NCBI GenBank assembly: GCA_910587655.1
Contig: CAJUND010000005.1
Coordinates: forward strand, 116,133 to 180,132
Origin: an uncultured Agathobacter sp.
GTDB lineage: Bacteria; Bacillota; Clostridia; Lachnospirales; Lachnospiraceae
DNA length: 64,000 bases
Direction: 5' to 3'
The notes beneath the pieces are model-generated. The model made no database searches, was not told where the DNA came from, and saw only the letters and a program-made list of their open reading frames with translations. Of this stretch, positions 17,152 through 25,820 are shown piece by piece; position 1 is the first letter of the stretch, and each line of letters opens with the position of its first letter. A program made the position numbers and the translations under genes.

Positions 17152-18369
17152 ATGGCAAGGTTTACATTACCAAGAGATTTATACCATGGGAAGGGGGCTT
17201 TGGAGGTTCTTAAGGATTTTGAAGGAAAGCGCGCCATGATCTGTGTGGGCGGCGGTTCCATGAAACGTTTTGGATTTCTGGACCGCGCGGAAAGTTATCT
17301 GAAAGAAGCAGGCATGGAGGTTAAAATATTTGAAGGAATTGAGCCTGATCCGTCTGTGGAAACAGTTATGAAAGGCGCTGATGCAATGGCTGAATTTGAA
17401 CCGGACTGGATTATCGCCATGGGCGGCGGTTCCCCGATTGATGCTGCCAAGGCCATGTGGATTAAATATGAATACCCGGAGGTTACCTTTGAAGATATGT
17501 GCAAGGTGTTCGGTCTTCCGAAGCTTCGGACAAAAGCACGTTTCTGTGCAGTATCTTCTACTTCCGGCACTGCAACGGAGGTAACGGCTTTTTCCATTAT
17601 CACGGATTACGAAAAAGGAATCAAATACCCGATTGCGGATTTTGAAATTACACCGGATGTTGCCATTGTGGACCCTGACCTGGCGGAAACCATGCCGCAG
17701 AAGCTGGTTGCACATACCGGTATGGACGCCATGACACATTCCGTGGAAGCCTATGTGTCCACAGCAAACTGCGATTACACGGACGCACTTGCCATTCATT
17801 CCATAGAGATGATCCAGGCGGATCTGGTGGATTCTTATAACGGGGATACCGCGGCGCGCGACCGGATGCATAACGCCCAGTGTCTTGCCGGAATGGCATT
17901 TTCCAATGCACTTCTTGGTATTGTGCATTCCATGGCACATAAAACAGGCGCTGCATTTGCTGACTATGGCGCGCATATTATCCACGGCGCTGCAAACGCC
18001 ATGTATCTTCCAAAGGTAATCGCATTCAACGCAAAGGATGAAACTGCGAAAAAGCGTTACGGAGTGATTGCTGACTACATGAAGCTTGGCGGAACAAATG
18101 ATGATGAAAAGGTTAAGTTGTTAATTGATTATCTGAGAAAGATGAATGACGACCTGAAAATTCCGCACTGCATCAAAAACTACGGGGAAGACAGTTATCC
18201 GACAGAAAATGGTTTTGTACCGGAGGAAGTATTTTTAGAGCGTCTGCCTGAAATTGCTGCAAATGCCATTTTAGATGCCTGCACCGGCTCCAATCCAAGA
18301 CAGCCTTCCCAGGAAGAAATGGAAAAGCTGTTAAAATGCTGCTACTATGACACAGAGGTGGATTTCTAG
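17152..18369 (+). CDS. Iron-containing alcohol dehydrogenase
   Basis: 405 residues; ATG at 17152 after AGGAGG. N-terminal Rossmann-like domain with MICVGGGSMKRFG and the nucleotide-binding MGGGSPIDAAKAM near residue 95. The iron-binding region includes HSVEAYVS, the histidine-rich HSMAHKTGAAF, and HGAANAMYLP. Type III alcohol dehydrogenases of clostridia reduce aldehydes to alcohols with NAD(P)H at the end of fermentation. A single-gene unit with a terminator at 18398. In the leader, a 10-base direct repeat (17061-17070 and 17113-17122) could be a regulatory site. The substrate (ethanol or butanol) is not resolved. Confidence 0.95.
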   Translation: MARFTLPRDLYHGKGALEVLKDFEGKRAMICVGGGSMKRFGFLDRAESYLKEAGMEVKIFEGIEPDPSVETVMKGADAMAEFEPDWIIAMGGGSPIDAAKAMWIKYEYPEVTFEDMCKVFGLPKLRTKARFCAVSSTSGTATEVTAFSIITDYEKGIKYPIADFEITPDVAIVDPDLAETMPQKLVAHTGMDAMTHSVEAYVSTANCDYTDALAIHSIEMIQADLVDSYNGDTAARDRMHNAQCLAGMAFSNALLGIVHSMAHKTGAAFADYGAHIIHGAANAMYLPKVIAFNAKDETAKKRYGVIADYMKLGGTNDDEKVKLLIDYLRKMNDDLKIPHCIKNYGEDSYPTENGFVPEEVFLERLPEIAANAILDACTGSNPRQPSQEEMEKLLKCCYYDTEVDF

Positions 18370-18397
18370 GAAGTATATATTGTTATTATATAAAAAG

Positions 18398-18427
18398 GAG
18401 GACTGTCTGGTCAGTCCTCTGTTTTTA
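18398..18427 (+). terminator. Intrinsic terminator of the alcohol dehydrogenase gene
   Basis: Stem GAGGACTG (18398-18405) / CAGTCCTC (18412-18419), loop TCTGGT, then TGTTTTTATTG. Confidence 0.85.
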
Positions 18428-18447
18428 TTGCCTGAACGGCTGTAATT

Positions 18448-18987
18448 TTATTTTCTGATAACGTCTTTCAGCCGCACAACAACCTCCTGTGATAATATAC
18501 CGATAAGCAGCCCTGTAAAAAGTCCTGCAATAAACAGCACCGGAATATAAAATAAAATATTATAATTCTCAACAACAAGCGCAGCCACAAAAAGCTGTCC
18601 GATATTATGGCTGATGCCTCCTGTCACGCTGACAAAAACCATATGCAGTTCCATACGTTTTAACAGCCACATAACAAGAAAACTGAGAAGCCCGCCTGCC
18701 AGTGAATAAAGAATGGCGAACATATTTCCAAATAAAAATCCGGTCAGAATAATCCTGAGAAAGGAAACAGCGGCTGCTTCTTTTGCCCCCATCGTATATA
18801 AAACCAGAAGGACCACAAGATTGGCAAGTCCCAGCTTTATGCCCGGAATTCCGAAATTAATGGGAATCAGGCTTTCTATATAACTGCAAATCATGGCAGC
18901 TGCCGTAAACATTCCAAGCATTGGGACAGTACGCGCGCTATGGTTTGCCCGCAGTGTTTTCTTTTTTTCCTTTGAATCCGGTTTCAT
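18448..18987 (-). CDS. Gx transporter family protein (heptaprenyl diphosphate synthase component I-like)
   Basis: 179 residues with about five hydrophobic segments and a basic N-terminus (KEKKKTLRANHSARTV). The family signature is MLGMFTAAAMICSYIESLIP followed by GIPGIKLGLANLVVLL. It resembles substrate-binding S components of ECF-type transporters and is commonly named Gx transporter or, misleadingly, heptaprenyl synthase component I. It is the last gene of the long leftward proB operon and follows the NusG domain II gene by 18 bases. This pair frequently accompanies Rnf and ApbE genes in clostridia (known context), so a link to flavin or electron transport is plausible but not shown. Confidence 0.85.
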   Translation of the reverse strand: MKPDSKEKKKTLRANHSARTVPMLGMFTAAAMICSYIESLIPINFGIPGIKLGLANLVVLLVLYTMGAKEAAAVSFLRIILTGFLFGNMFAILYSLAGGLLSFLVMWLLKRMELHMVFVSVTGGISHNIGQLFVAALVVENYNILFYIPVLFIAGLFTGLLIGILSQEVVVRLKDVIRK

Positions 18988-19005
18988 GGTTTCTCCTGTT
19001 TTGGC

Positions 19006-19389
19006 TTATTGCGCCATGCCATCAATTTCTAAAGTCTCTTTGTTTTCAACCGTAACCACTACTTTATTTGGCAGGCAGACAATAGTTTCATGCACCAGGG
19101 AAATGGATTTTTGTCTGACACAGAGCTTGTCCGGACAGTCGGCGCTTTCCATATATGCTTTCCGATTTCTGATGACCAGTGTGTTCGTCACGTAGCCATT
19201 CCCGTCTTTTATGGAAATGGTCTGGTCTTTGGAAAGGGAATAGGTTCCGTATGTTTCTCCGTCACGCGTAACCACAACCTGACCGCCGTTCTGGTGAAAA
19301 AATATATAAAATAAACATAATCCTGCCAGACATACAGCAAGTAAAACCGCAATAAATATATAGTCTTTTTTTCCGAGTTTTTTACGCAT
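19006..19389 (-). CDS. NusG domain II-containing membrane-anchored protein
   Basis: 127 residues from the ATG at 19389; a TTG three codons upstream is possible. One transmembrane helix (about residues 9-30) is followed by an exported domain with the NusG-II pattern: GQVVVTRDGETYGTYSLSKD, then SADCPDKLCVRQKSIS, and CLPNKVVVTVE. The two conserved cysteines in CPDKLC and the third in VCLP are typical. It overlaps the end of miaB by eight bases and precedes the Gx transporter gene. Function is unknown; it is not the transcription factor NusG. Confidence 0.87.
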   Translation of the reverse strand: MRKKLGKKDYIFIAVLLAVCLAGLCLFYIFFHQNGGQVVVTRDGETYGTYSLSKDQTISIKDGNGYVTNTLVIRNRKAYMESADCPDKLCVRQKSISLVHETIVCLPNKVVVTVENKETLEIDGMAQ

Positions 19390-20836
19390 TGGATACAATT
19401 TCCCCCAGATAATAAAACCCTTTGCATTCGGTCAGCTTTACCTGTAACAGTTTTCCTGTCATATCCTCTGTTCCCTTAAAATGCACAATGGAGTTATTGG
19501 ACAGACGGCCTGTCATCAGTGAGGAATCCTGCGTATTTTCTTCTTCTGCCAGAACCTCCACTGTTTTTCCCTCCAGTGCCGAAGCTTTTTTTGCACTAAT
19601 CTGCTGGACGGTTTTCAGTAACAGGTCAAAACGCTCTTTTACTTCCTCTTCCGCCACCTGGTTTTCCATGGCAGCTGCCGGGGTACCGGTGCGTTTTGAA
19701 TAAATAAAGGTAAATGCACTGTCAAATTCCACCTGCTTTACCACATCAAGCGTTTCCATAAAATCTTCTTTAGTTTCCCCCGGAAATCCTACGATAATAT
19801 CGGTTGTCAGTGCAATATCAGGTATTGCATGACGCAGTTTTTCCACCAGCGCCAGATACTGGTTTTTATCATAATGACGGTTCATGTTTTGAAGGATTCT
19901 GGAACTGCCGGACTGCAGAGGCAGATGCATGTGTTTGCATACTTTATCACATTCTTTCATCGCAAGAATCAGATCATCGGATAAATCCTTTGGATGGGAC
20001 GTCATAAAACGGATGCGTTTTAATCCCTCTATTTTATTCACTTCTCGAAGCAGGTCTGCAAAGCCCGTGGGATTTTCCAGGTTTTTGCCATAGGAATTAA
20101 CATTCTGTCCCAGCAGCATTACTTCACAGACGCCGTCGGCAACAAGGGCTTTTATTTCCCGTATGATTTCCTCCGGTTTTCGGCTTCTTTCACGTCCCCG
20201 CACATAGGGCACAATGCAGTAACTGCAGAAATTGTTGCAGCCAAACATAATATTGACGCCGGATTTAAAAGAAAATTTACGCTTGTTTGGAAGGTTTTCA
20301 ACAATTTTATCGGTCTCCTTCCAGATATCCATAATCATGGAACCGGATTCCATACTGTTATACAAAAGTTCGGCAAATTTATAAATATTATGGGTGCCGA
20401 AAACCAGGTTCACAAAGCGGTAGGATTTCTGTATTTTTTCAACGACCTGCTCCTCCTGCATCATGCAGCCGCAGAGTGCAATCATCATATGCGGATTCTT
20501 TTTTTTGTAATTGGAAAGATAACCAAGCCGCCCATATACTTTGTTGTTTGCGTTTTCACGCACGGTGCAGGTATTGTAAATGACAAAATCCGCATGCTCG
20601 TCTTCTGTTTCCTCATAGCCGATATCCGTAAGTATTCCGGTAAGTTTTTCGGAATCCCTGGCGTTCATCTGACAGCCAAAGGTTTTTACACAGCACACCG
20701 GTTTGCGCCCTAATTCTTCCTCAAGTTTTTGCACATATTTCCTGCATTTAGCCATAAAATAATACTGTCTGGCAGGCTCTTCTGCAGGCGGTTCTGCGGC
20801 TATATCTATTTTATCTAAATCAATTTCGTTATACAT
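19382..20836 (-). CDS. miaB: tRNA-2-methylthio-N6-dimethylallyladenosine synthase MiaB
   Basis: 484 residues. N-terminal UPF0004 domain with three cysteines (KTFGCQMN, YNTCTVRENA, CGCMMQ) for the auxiliary cluster; radical SAM motif CNNFCSYC near residue 200; and a C-terminal TRAM domain. MiaB methylthiolates i6A at position 37 of tRNAs reading U-starting codons, using two iron-sulfur clusters and S-adenosylmethionine. The N-terminus has an extra 40-residue segment common in clostridial members. Located mid-operon between the unknown 246-residue gene and the NusG II gene, with no obvious functional link to either. Confidence 0.96.
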   Translation of the reverse strand: MYNEIDLDKIDIAAEPPAEEPARQYYFMAKCRKYVQKLEEELGRKPVCCVKTFGCQMNARDSEKLTGILTDIGYEETEDEHADFVIYNTCTVRENANNKVYGRLGYLSNYKKKNPHMMIALCGCMMQEEQVVEKIQKSYRFVNLVFGTHNIYKFAELLYNSMESGSMIMDIWKETDKIVENLPNKRKFSFKSGVNIMFGCNNFCSYCIVPYVRGRERSRKPEEIIREIKALVADGVCEVMLLGQNVNSYGKNLENPTGFADLLREVNKIEGLKRIRFMTSHPKDLSDDLILAMKECDKVCKHMHLPLQSGSSRILQNMNRHYDKNQYLALVEKLRHAIPDIALTTDIIVGFPGETKEDFMETLDVVKQVEFDSAFTFIYSKRTGTPAAAMENQVAEEEVKERFDLLLKTVQQISAKKASALEGKTVEVLAEEENTQDSSLMTGRLSNNSIVHFKGTEDMTGKLLQVKLTECKGFYYLGEIVSNA

Positions 20837-20861
20837 TTCTCTTGACTTTTTTCCCTTTCTA

Positions 20862-21602
20862 TCATAAATCCCCTTTTACAAACTTTATGTATTCTTTTAA
20901 ATCCAGCCCTTTATTCATCTTTTTTGCCAGGGGAATCAAATGTTCCGGAAGGTCATCTTCCCCGATATAAGGAAATACAAACATCTGACTGCCATCCTCA
21001 TTTTCAAAAAATTCCCCTTCTTTGCGGATATCCGCTATCGTCCGGGCAAGGATTTTATTAATTTCACGGTTTTGTTTTGCAATCGCTTCCTCAAGTTCAT
21101 CCGTATCCTTAAATCCCTTTATGATTTCCTCATCTTCATCATTCAGGCAGTTTTCATATAAATATTTCTGAACCCTGGCAAAACCTTCCATGCCGGGTTC
21201 AGAATATCCATACTCTTCCGGAATATATTGAAAGGCAAGCAAATCCGAGGCACAATATGTCCCGTCATTTTCCTCTTTATATTTTTTTATGCTTTCCTCA
21301 CAGTTTTTTACGGTCTGTACAATTACTTCGCATGAAAAAAGATATTCTGCGGTTACATTGTAATTCATGCGAAAACACATGGCATAAATATTTTTTCCCT
21401 GGTCCCAGAATTTAAACTTAATATTACGCACAGTCTGCCGAACGGCAAAATCAAACAGTTTTTCCAGTTCGCGTTTGTCCGGTTTTCTTTCACTGGCACT
21501 TTTATCATCTTCTATGTTTTCCAGTACTTTTAGAACCAGTTCCAGTTTTTCTTCCGGCAGTGCTTCCACTCTTTTTATGATATGCTGCCTTAATTCGGTC
21601 AT
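20862..21602 (-). CDS. Protein of unknown function, 246 aa, acidic
   Basis: Starts MTELRQHIIKRVEALPEEK after a GGGAGG ribosome site. Soluble, rich in Glu, Asp and Lys. The first 50 residues look helical; the middle has KFWDQGKNIYAMCFRMNYNVTAEYLF and a segment LLAFQYIPEEYGYSEPG that recalls DUF4303-type proteins, though the match is loose. The C-terminal half is highly charged and helical. It sits between proA and miaB in the long operon, so it is likely expressed with proline synthesis genes. No function proposed. Confidence 0.7.
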   Translation of the reverse strand: MTELRQHIIKRVEALPEEKLELVLKVLENIEDDKSASERKPDKRELEKLFDFAVRQTVRNIKFKFWDQGKNIYAMCFRMNYNVTAEYLFSCEVIVQTVKNCEESIKKYKEENDGTYCASDLLAFQYIPEEYGYSEPGMEGFARVQKYLYENCLNDEDEEIIKGFKDTDELEEAIAKQNREINKILARTIADIRKEGEFFENEDGSQMFVFPYIGEDDLPEHLIPLAKKMNKGLDLKEYIKFVKGDL

Positions 21603-21634
21603 GAATTAATTCCCCTCCCTATCAAATGCTGGAA

Positions 21635-22894
21635 TTACCGTATCTGCCCGTTCCCATAAATAATGTATTTATAGCTTGTAAGGGCTTCCAGTCCCATCGG
21701 ACCCCTTGCATGAAGTTTCTGTGTACTGATACCGATTTCTGCACCGAAACCAAACTCGTTTCCATCAGAAAACCGGGTAGAAGCATTCACGTAAACGCAT
21801 GCCGCATCCACTTCGTCCAGAAACTTCTGGGAAACATCATAATCTTTTGTGATAATCGTTTCAGAATGGGACGTATTATAGGTATTAATATGGTTAATTG
21901 CTTCCTCCACAGAGTCCACTACCTTAACCGATAAAATATAATCCAGATATTCCATGCCCCAGTCATCTTCTTCTGCTTTTTTTACAAGCGGCAGTTCTTT
22001 TCCCAGGCATTCAACCGCATAATCATCCCCCCTGAGTTCCACCTGGGATTCTTCCAGTGCCTCATAAAGTTTTGGAAGAAATTCCTTTGCAACCGCACGG
22101 TGTACAACAATGGATTCACAGGCGTTGCAGACGCCGATTCGTTGCGTCTTTGCATTTTTAATGATATTTACTGCCATGTCAAAATCTGCAAATTCGTCCA
22201 CATAGACATGGCAGTTTCCGGTTCCGGTCTCGATAACCGGAATCGTTGCATTGTTTACCACGCTCTGGATTAATCCGTTTCCGCCTCTTGGTATCAAAAG
22301 ATCCACATACTGTTTCATCTGCATAAACCGGTTGGTGGTTTCCCTGTCTGTCTGTTCAATCAGGCTTAATGCCCCGTCAGGAATTTCCATCGAAAAAAGC
22401 GCTTCCTGCATAGCAGATACAATCGCAATATTAGAATGGATTGCATCGCTGCCGCCCTTTAAAATGGCACAGTTTCCCGATTTAAAGCACAATCCGAATG
22501 CATCTGCCGTCACATTCGGCCGTGCTTCGTAAATAATTCCGATGACGCCGATGGGAACCCTGCGTTTTCCGATAATCAGTCCGTTCGGACGCTTTTTCAT
22601 GGATAAGACTTCACCGATTGGATCATCTAATTTTGCAATTTCCCGAAGACCGTCTGCCATACCAAGTATACGGTCATGGTTTAGGGCAAGCCGGTCTAAA
22701 AGACCTTCCGGCATATGATTTTTTCTGCCGTTTTCCATGTCTTTCCCATTTGCCAGAAGAATTTCTTCTTCATGTGCAAGCAGCGCATCCGCTGCTTTAC
22801 ATAAAGTCCTGTTTTTTATTTCTGCATCAAGCATTCCGACTTTTGTGCGGACATCATGCGCTTTTTTACATAACTCTTCCAAGTTCATTTCCAT
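21635..22894 (-). CDS. proA: Gamma-glutamyl phosphate reductase
   Basis: 419 residues, normal length. ALDH-superfamily fold; the catalytic cysteine lies in RIGVCNACESIVVH near residue 250. Other ProA marks are GVIGIIYEARPNVTADA, LKGGSDAIHSN, and the C-terminal FGFGAEIGISTQKLHARGP. It reduces gamma-glutamyl phosphate with NADPH to glutamate semialdehyde, the second step of proline synthesis. It belongs to the same operon as proB but two genes intervene (DUF896 and fthC). AGGAGG precedes the ATG. Confidence 0.98.
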   Translation of the reverse strand: MEMNLEELCKKAHDVRTKVGMLDAEIKNRTLCKAADALLAHEEEILLANGKDMENGRKNHMPEGLLDRLALNHDRILGMADGLREIAKLDDPIGEVLSMKKRPNGLIIGKRRVPIGVIGIIYEARPNVTADAFGLCFKSGNCAILKGGSDAIHSNIAIVSAMQEALFSMEIPDGALSLIEQTDRETTNRFMQMKQYVDLLIPRGGNGLIQSVVNNATIPVIETGTGNCHVYVDEFADFDMAVNIIKNAKTQRIGVCNACESIVVHRAVAKEFLPKLYEALEESQVELRGDDYAVECLGKELPLVKKAEEDDWGMEYLDYILSVKVVDSVEEAINHINTYNTSHSETIITKDYDVSQKFLDEVDAACVYVNASTRFSDGNEFGFGAEIGISTQKLHARGPMGLEALTSYKYIIYGNGQIR

Positions 22895-22959
22895 TTTTGA
22901 AACCTCCTTTATGAACGTCTGTCTATTCTGAATTTGCTTTGCAGCAGATGGACATGATC

Positions 22960-23544
22960 TCAGTGACTGCTTATCATCTGTTCACTGTCGCTTATAATTT
23001 CATGAAGCCGGATATCATGTACTTCCACCGGAATTTCAAAAAGAAGCTGCTCTGCATAGGCAATTCCCACAGCATAAAGATTCCTGTGCTTGGCAAGGTA
23101 ACGGTCATAATAGCCTCCGCCGTAACCAATCCGGTATCCCTCTTTTGAAAATGCAACACCGGGAACCAGCAGAACGGATTTTTCCGGTGAAAAATTTACG
23201 GTATAAAACTGCTTAAGGTCATACTTTTCTGTATCCGGCTCTAATACGGAAAACGCACCTTTTTCCAGCTCTTTTTGTGAATGGACACAGAAAAAATCCA
23301 TCTGTCTTCCGGATACTTTCGGAAAAAACAGACGTTTATTACTTTTCCATGCATTTTGTACAAAATCCCACAGGCTTACTTCGCTTTGAATGGCGGCATA
23401 GACAAGGATATTTTCTGCCTTTTTGAACCAGCGGGCATTAAGAAGCCGGGACGTAATGATTTTTTCTTTTTCCCTGCGGATTTCCTCCGGAATTGAATCC
23501 CGCCTGTCTTTCATCTGTGCCCGGATTTTTTGTTTATCTTCCAT
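22960..23544 (-). CDS. 5-formyltetrahydrofolate cyclo-ligase
   Basis: 194 residues using the ATG at 23544, which begins MEDKQKIRAQMKDRRDSIP as family members do; a longer reading to 23595 lacks support. Conserved features are the basic N-terminus, VYAAIQSEVSLWDFV, FPKVSGRQMDFF and the ATP/substrate region LLVPGVAFSKEGYRIGYGGGYYDRYL. The enzyme converts 5-formyl-THF to 5,10-methenyl-THF with ATP, restoring one-carbon units. It overlaps the end of the DUF896 gene by 11 bases, so translation may be coupled. Confidence 0.94.
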   Translation of the reverse strand: MEDKQKIRAQMKDRRDSIPEEIRREKEKIITSRLLNARWFKKAENILVYAAIQSEVSLWDFVQNAWKSNKRLFFPKVSGRQMDFFCVHSQKELEKGAFSVLEPDTEKYDLKQFYTVNFSPEKSVLLVPGVAFSKEGYRIGYGGGYYDRYLAKHRNLYAVGIAYAEQLLFEIPVEVHDIRLHEIISDSEQMISSH

Positions 23545-23770
23545 CTGTTTTATTCCTGGTGTTTTTATTGTATTTTTCACCGAGGTTTTCCACACTGCCG
23601 TCTGGGTTTACCATGTCAATATTATTAAGCTGTGCACGCAGGTTTCCTTTTACGTCTGCGATAAACTCTTTGCGCAGTCCGGCCTGTTCTTCCTTCTCTT
23701 CTGCAGAAAGCCCCTCATTTTTGGATTTTTTATATAATTCATTAATGCGGTTTATTTTTTCATCCTTCAT
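23534..23770 (-). CDS. DUF896 domain protein (YnzC-like)
   Basis: 78 residues. DUF896 signature: INRINELYKKSKNEGLSAEE followed by EEQAGLRKEFIADVKGNLRAQL. Helical hairpin protein; the Bacillus homolog YnzC is an SOS-associated cytosolic protein of unclear role. It starts 10 bases after the proB stop and overlaps the folate gene. The C-terminal 15 residues (NYNKNTRNKTDGR-like) are basic and disordered. Confidence 0.9.
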   Translation of the reverse strand: MKDEKINRINELYKKSKNEGLSAEEKEEQAGLRKEFIADVKGNLRAQLNNIDMVNPDGSVENLGEKYNKNTRNKTDGR

Positions 23771-23780
23771 ATTGCTGCTC

Positions 23781-24611
23781 CTATTCTAAAATATATTCCG
23801 CAAGATTAAAATCGTTTTTTTTATGTGCTATAAAAAGTGTTCCTCTGTAATCATCTGCAAAAATATCAGAAATCACCCTGACATCCGCACCATTCGCAAT
23901 AATCATATCTGTGCCGGAACTGGTTGCAATTTTTGCAGCGGTCAGTTTGGTTATCATTCCCCCGGTTCCCACATTGCTCCCGGTTGTCTTTTTTGCCATT
24001 CCATTAATTCGTTCATCAATCGAATCCACCACACGAATCAGCTCTGCATCCGGATTTTTGTGGGGGTCATCCGTATACAGTCCGTCAATATCCGACAGAA
24101 GAATTAATAAATCCGCTCCTACCAGTGAGGAAACCAGTGCGGACAATGTATCATTATCGCCAAACTGCATTTCATAGGTACTGACAGTATCATTTTCATT
24201 GACGACCGGAACCACTCCCAGCTTAAACAGCTCTTCAAATGTGTTTTTTGCATTTTCCCTTGAAACCGGATTTATCATGGTATTTTTTGTAATCAGAACC
24301 TGTCCTGCTGTATGGTTATATTCTGCAAACAGCTTCTGGTATGTCATCATCAGCCGTCCCTGTCCGACCGCGGCGCATGCCTGTTTCATGGAAATATTGG
24401 TGGGGCGTTTTTTGATTCCCATTGCTGCCCTTCCAACTGCAATTGCCCCGGAACTCACCAGACAGACATCCGCCCCCAGGTTTCTTAAATCGCAGAGCGC
24501 CCGGACAAGATGCTCCAGTTTACCAAGGTTCTGCCGTCCGGTCTGCGCGTGTGTGATGGACGAGGAGCCGATTTTTACTACTACCCGTTTGTATTTTATT
24601 TGATTGTCCAT
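23781..24611 (-). CDS. proB: Glutamate 5-kinase (without PUA domain)
   Basis: 276 residues, that is only the amino-acid kinase domain; the C-terminal PUA domain of E. coli ProB is absent, as in many Firmicutes. Motifs: VVVKIGSSSIT at the N-terminus, LVSSGAIAVGRAAMG, VVNENDTVS, FGDNDTLSALVSSLVGADLLILLSDIDGLYT, and GSNVGTGGMITKLTAAKIA. It phosphorylates glutamate for proline synthesis. First gene of the long leftward operon that runs to the Gx transporter; a promoter is visible at 24709-24737. Confidence 0.97.
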   Translation of the reverse strand: MDNQIKYKRVVVKIGSSSITHAQTGRQNLGKLEHLVRALCDLRNLGADVCLVSSGAIAVGRAAMGIKKRPTNISMKQACAAVGQGRLMMTYQKLFAEYNHTAGQVLITKNTMINPVSRENAKNTFEELFKLGVVPVVNENDTVSTYEMQFGDNDTLSALVSSLVGADLLILLSDIDGLYTDDPHKNPDAELIRVVDSIDERINGMAKKTTGSNVGTGGMITKLTAAKIATSSGTDMIIANGADVRVISDIFADDYRGTLFIAHKKNDFNLAEYILE

Positions 24612-24708
24612 AACTTTTCCTTTTGATAATTCTATCGCATAATTTTAAAGAATGTACTGCAAAATTTTCCATAATTAATGCTATTATTTACGATTGCATT
24701 CAGGAGAT

Positions 24709-24737
24709 ATTTTAGCATAGTTTCCAGGTTATCACAA
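24709..24737 (-). promoter_or_regulatory. Sigma-A promoter of the proB operon
   Basis: Read leftward: TTGTGA (24737-24732), 17-base spacer ending in TGC, TAAAAT (24714-24709). Good spacing and an extended -10. It lies just past the end of the HSP90-partner gene. Confidence 0.65.
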
Positions 24738-24744
24738 GATTCTT

Positions 24745-25800
24745 TCACTTGATTTGCTCCATATAGTAAGTATTCCCATTCCGCTCATCAAACCGTTTTG
24801 CAATTTCGACATATTCATGATAATACATCTCTGCCAGTTCTGCCACAGAATAGCCGTCCTTTGTTTTTTCAACCGGTATCTGCGGCAGTGAAATATTAAT
24901 AAATTCTCGTTCCTCCTGCAGCGCATGGAACAACTGGTACGCGCCCTTTGCAAACAGCATTTTATAACGCGGATTACGGACATCCAGCTCTTCCTTTATT
25001 AACTTCTGAAAAATCTCAATGCCCTGCGCCCTGTCGTACAGACTGCAGTAATAAAGCATCTCCCCTGCGGTTTCTCCGGTCAGTCCCATCGCCTTTCTTT
25101 TAAAAACGATTGGATATAAAAGATCAAAATATTTTTTGCTTTTTTTCCGATGCCTCTGTTTACAGAAATATGTCATAAGCGTGCAGTAGGTCTGTCCCGG
25201 CACCTCCGCACAGGCAAGCAGGTGATTTAAAATCGGCTTTACCTCCTCAAACGCCTTGTCCACCTGCCCGGTTCTCAAATCATAGTCCACCTGCGCATTC
25301 AGCTCACAGGCTTTGCAGTCGCATAAATAATCCTGCCGGCACATCTGCATTTTCCAGTTGGCTTCTTTTGCCTTTTCCTCGTCAATATCCTGATATACAG
25401 AACGTTTTTTATGGTAATAGGAACGCAGGGAATAGCCGTTTTCTTTACATCTTTTTTTGTATTCCCCAAGATATGAGTCAATTTCCTTCAGGGAAATCTG
25501 GGGAAAGTCTGTCGCGCCTGTCAGTATCCATTTAAACGCCCACAAAACATCATAAGTATCCACAAAGTCACTGTTTTCTTCCTCCATTGCAAGTAACTGC
25601 GGAAATGTAACCAGCGCGTCCATCGTATCCCCGTAAAAAATGGATTCCTCCACTAAATCCAGACGGATTTGCAGCTGGTTTCTGATATCCTTTTCCAGAT
25701 CTGCCTGCCGGACTGCCGCTTTCATTGCACTGATTTTTGCTTCTCCGTGCGCCGCTTTTTGGTATTCACGCATTAATTCATTTAAATTCCGATTTTCCAT
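24745..25800 (-). CDS. HSP90-partner protein, repeat-like helical protein of unknown function
   Basis: 351 residues from the ATG at 25800 (MENRNLNELMREYQ), with AAGGAG 11 bases upstream. The frame is open through two upstream 75-bp repeats to 25971, which would add 57 residues; those repeat codons are judged not part of the protein. The sequence is helical throughout, with loose tandem helix pairs such as ACELNAQVDYDLRTGQVDKA and ETAGEMLYYCSLYDRAQGIE, so a TPR-like solenoid is likely. It directly follows an HSP90-like gene; TPR proteins are classic HSP90 partners. Several cysteines cluster at CRQDYLCDCKAC. No family name recognised. Confidence 0.7.
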   Translation of the reverse strand: MENRNLNELMREYQKAAHGEAKISAMKAAVRQADLEKDIRNQLQIRLDLVEESIFYGDTMDALVTFPQLLAMEEENSDFVDTYDVLWAFKWILTGATDFPQISLKEIDSYLGEYKKRCKENGYSLRSYYHKKRSVYQDIDEEKAKEANWKMQMCRQDYLCDCKACELNAQVDYDLRTGQVDKAFEEVKPILNHLLACAEVPGQTYCTLMTYFCKQRHRKKSKKYFDLLYPIVFKRKAMGLTGETAGEMLYYCSLYDRAQGIEIFQKLIKEELDVRNPRYKMLFAKGAYQLFHALQEEREFINISLPQIPVEKTKDGYSVAELAEMYYHEYVEIAKRFDERNGNTYYMEQIK

Positions 25801-25820
25801 ATTCTTCCAAACTCCTTTTA

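Noticed and set aside
17179..17985. 268-codon open frame on the minus strand
   Set aside because: Antisense to the alcohol dehydrogenase; Cys- and His-rich because of the complementary codons, not a real zinc protein.
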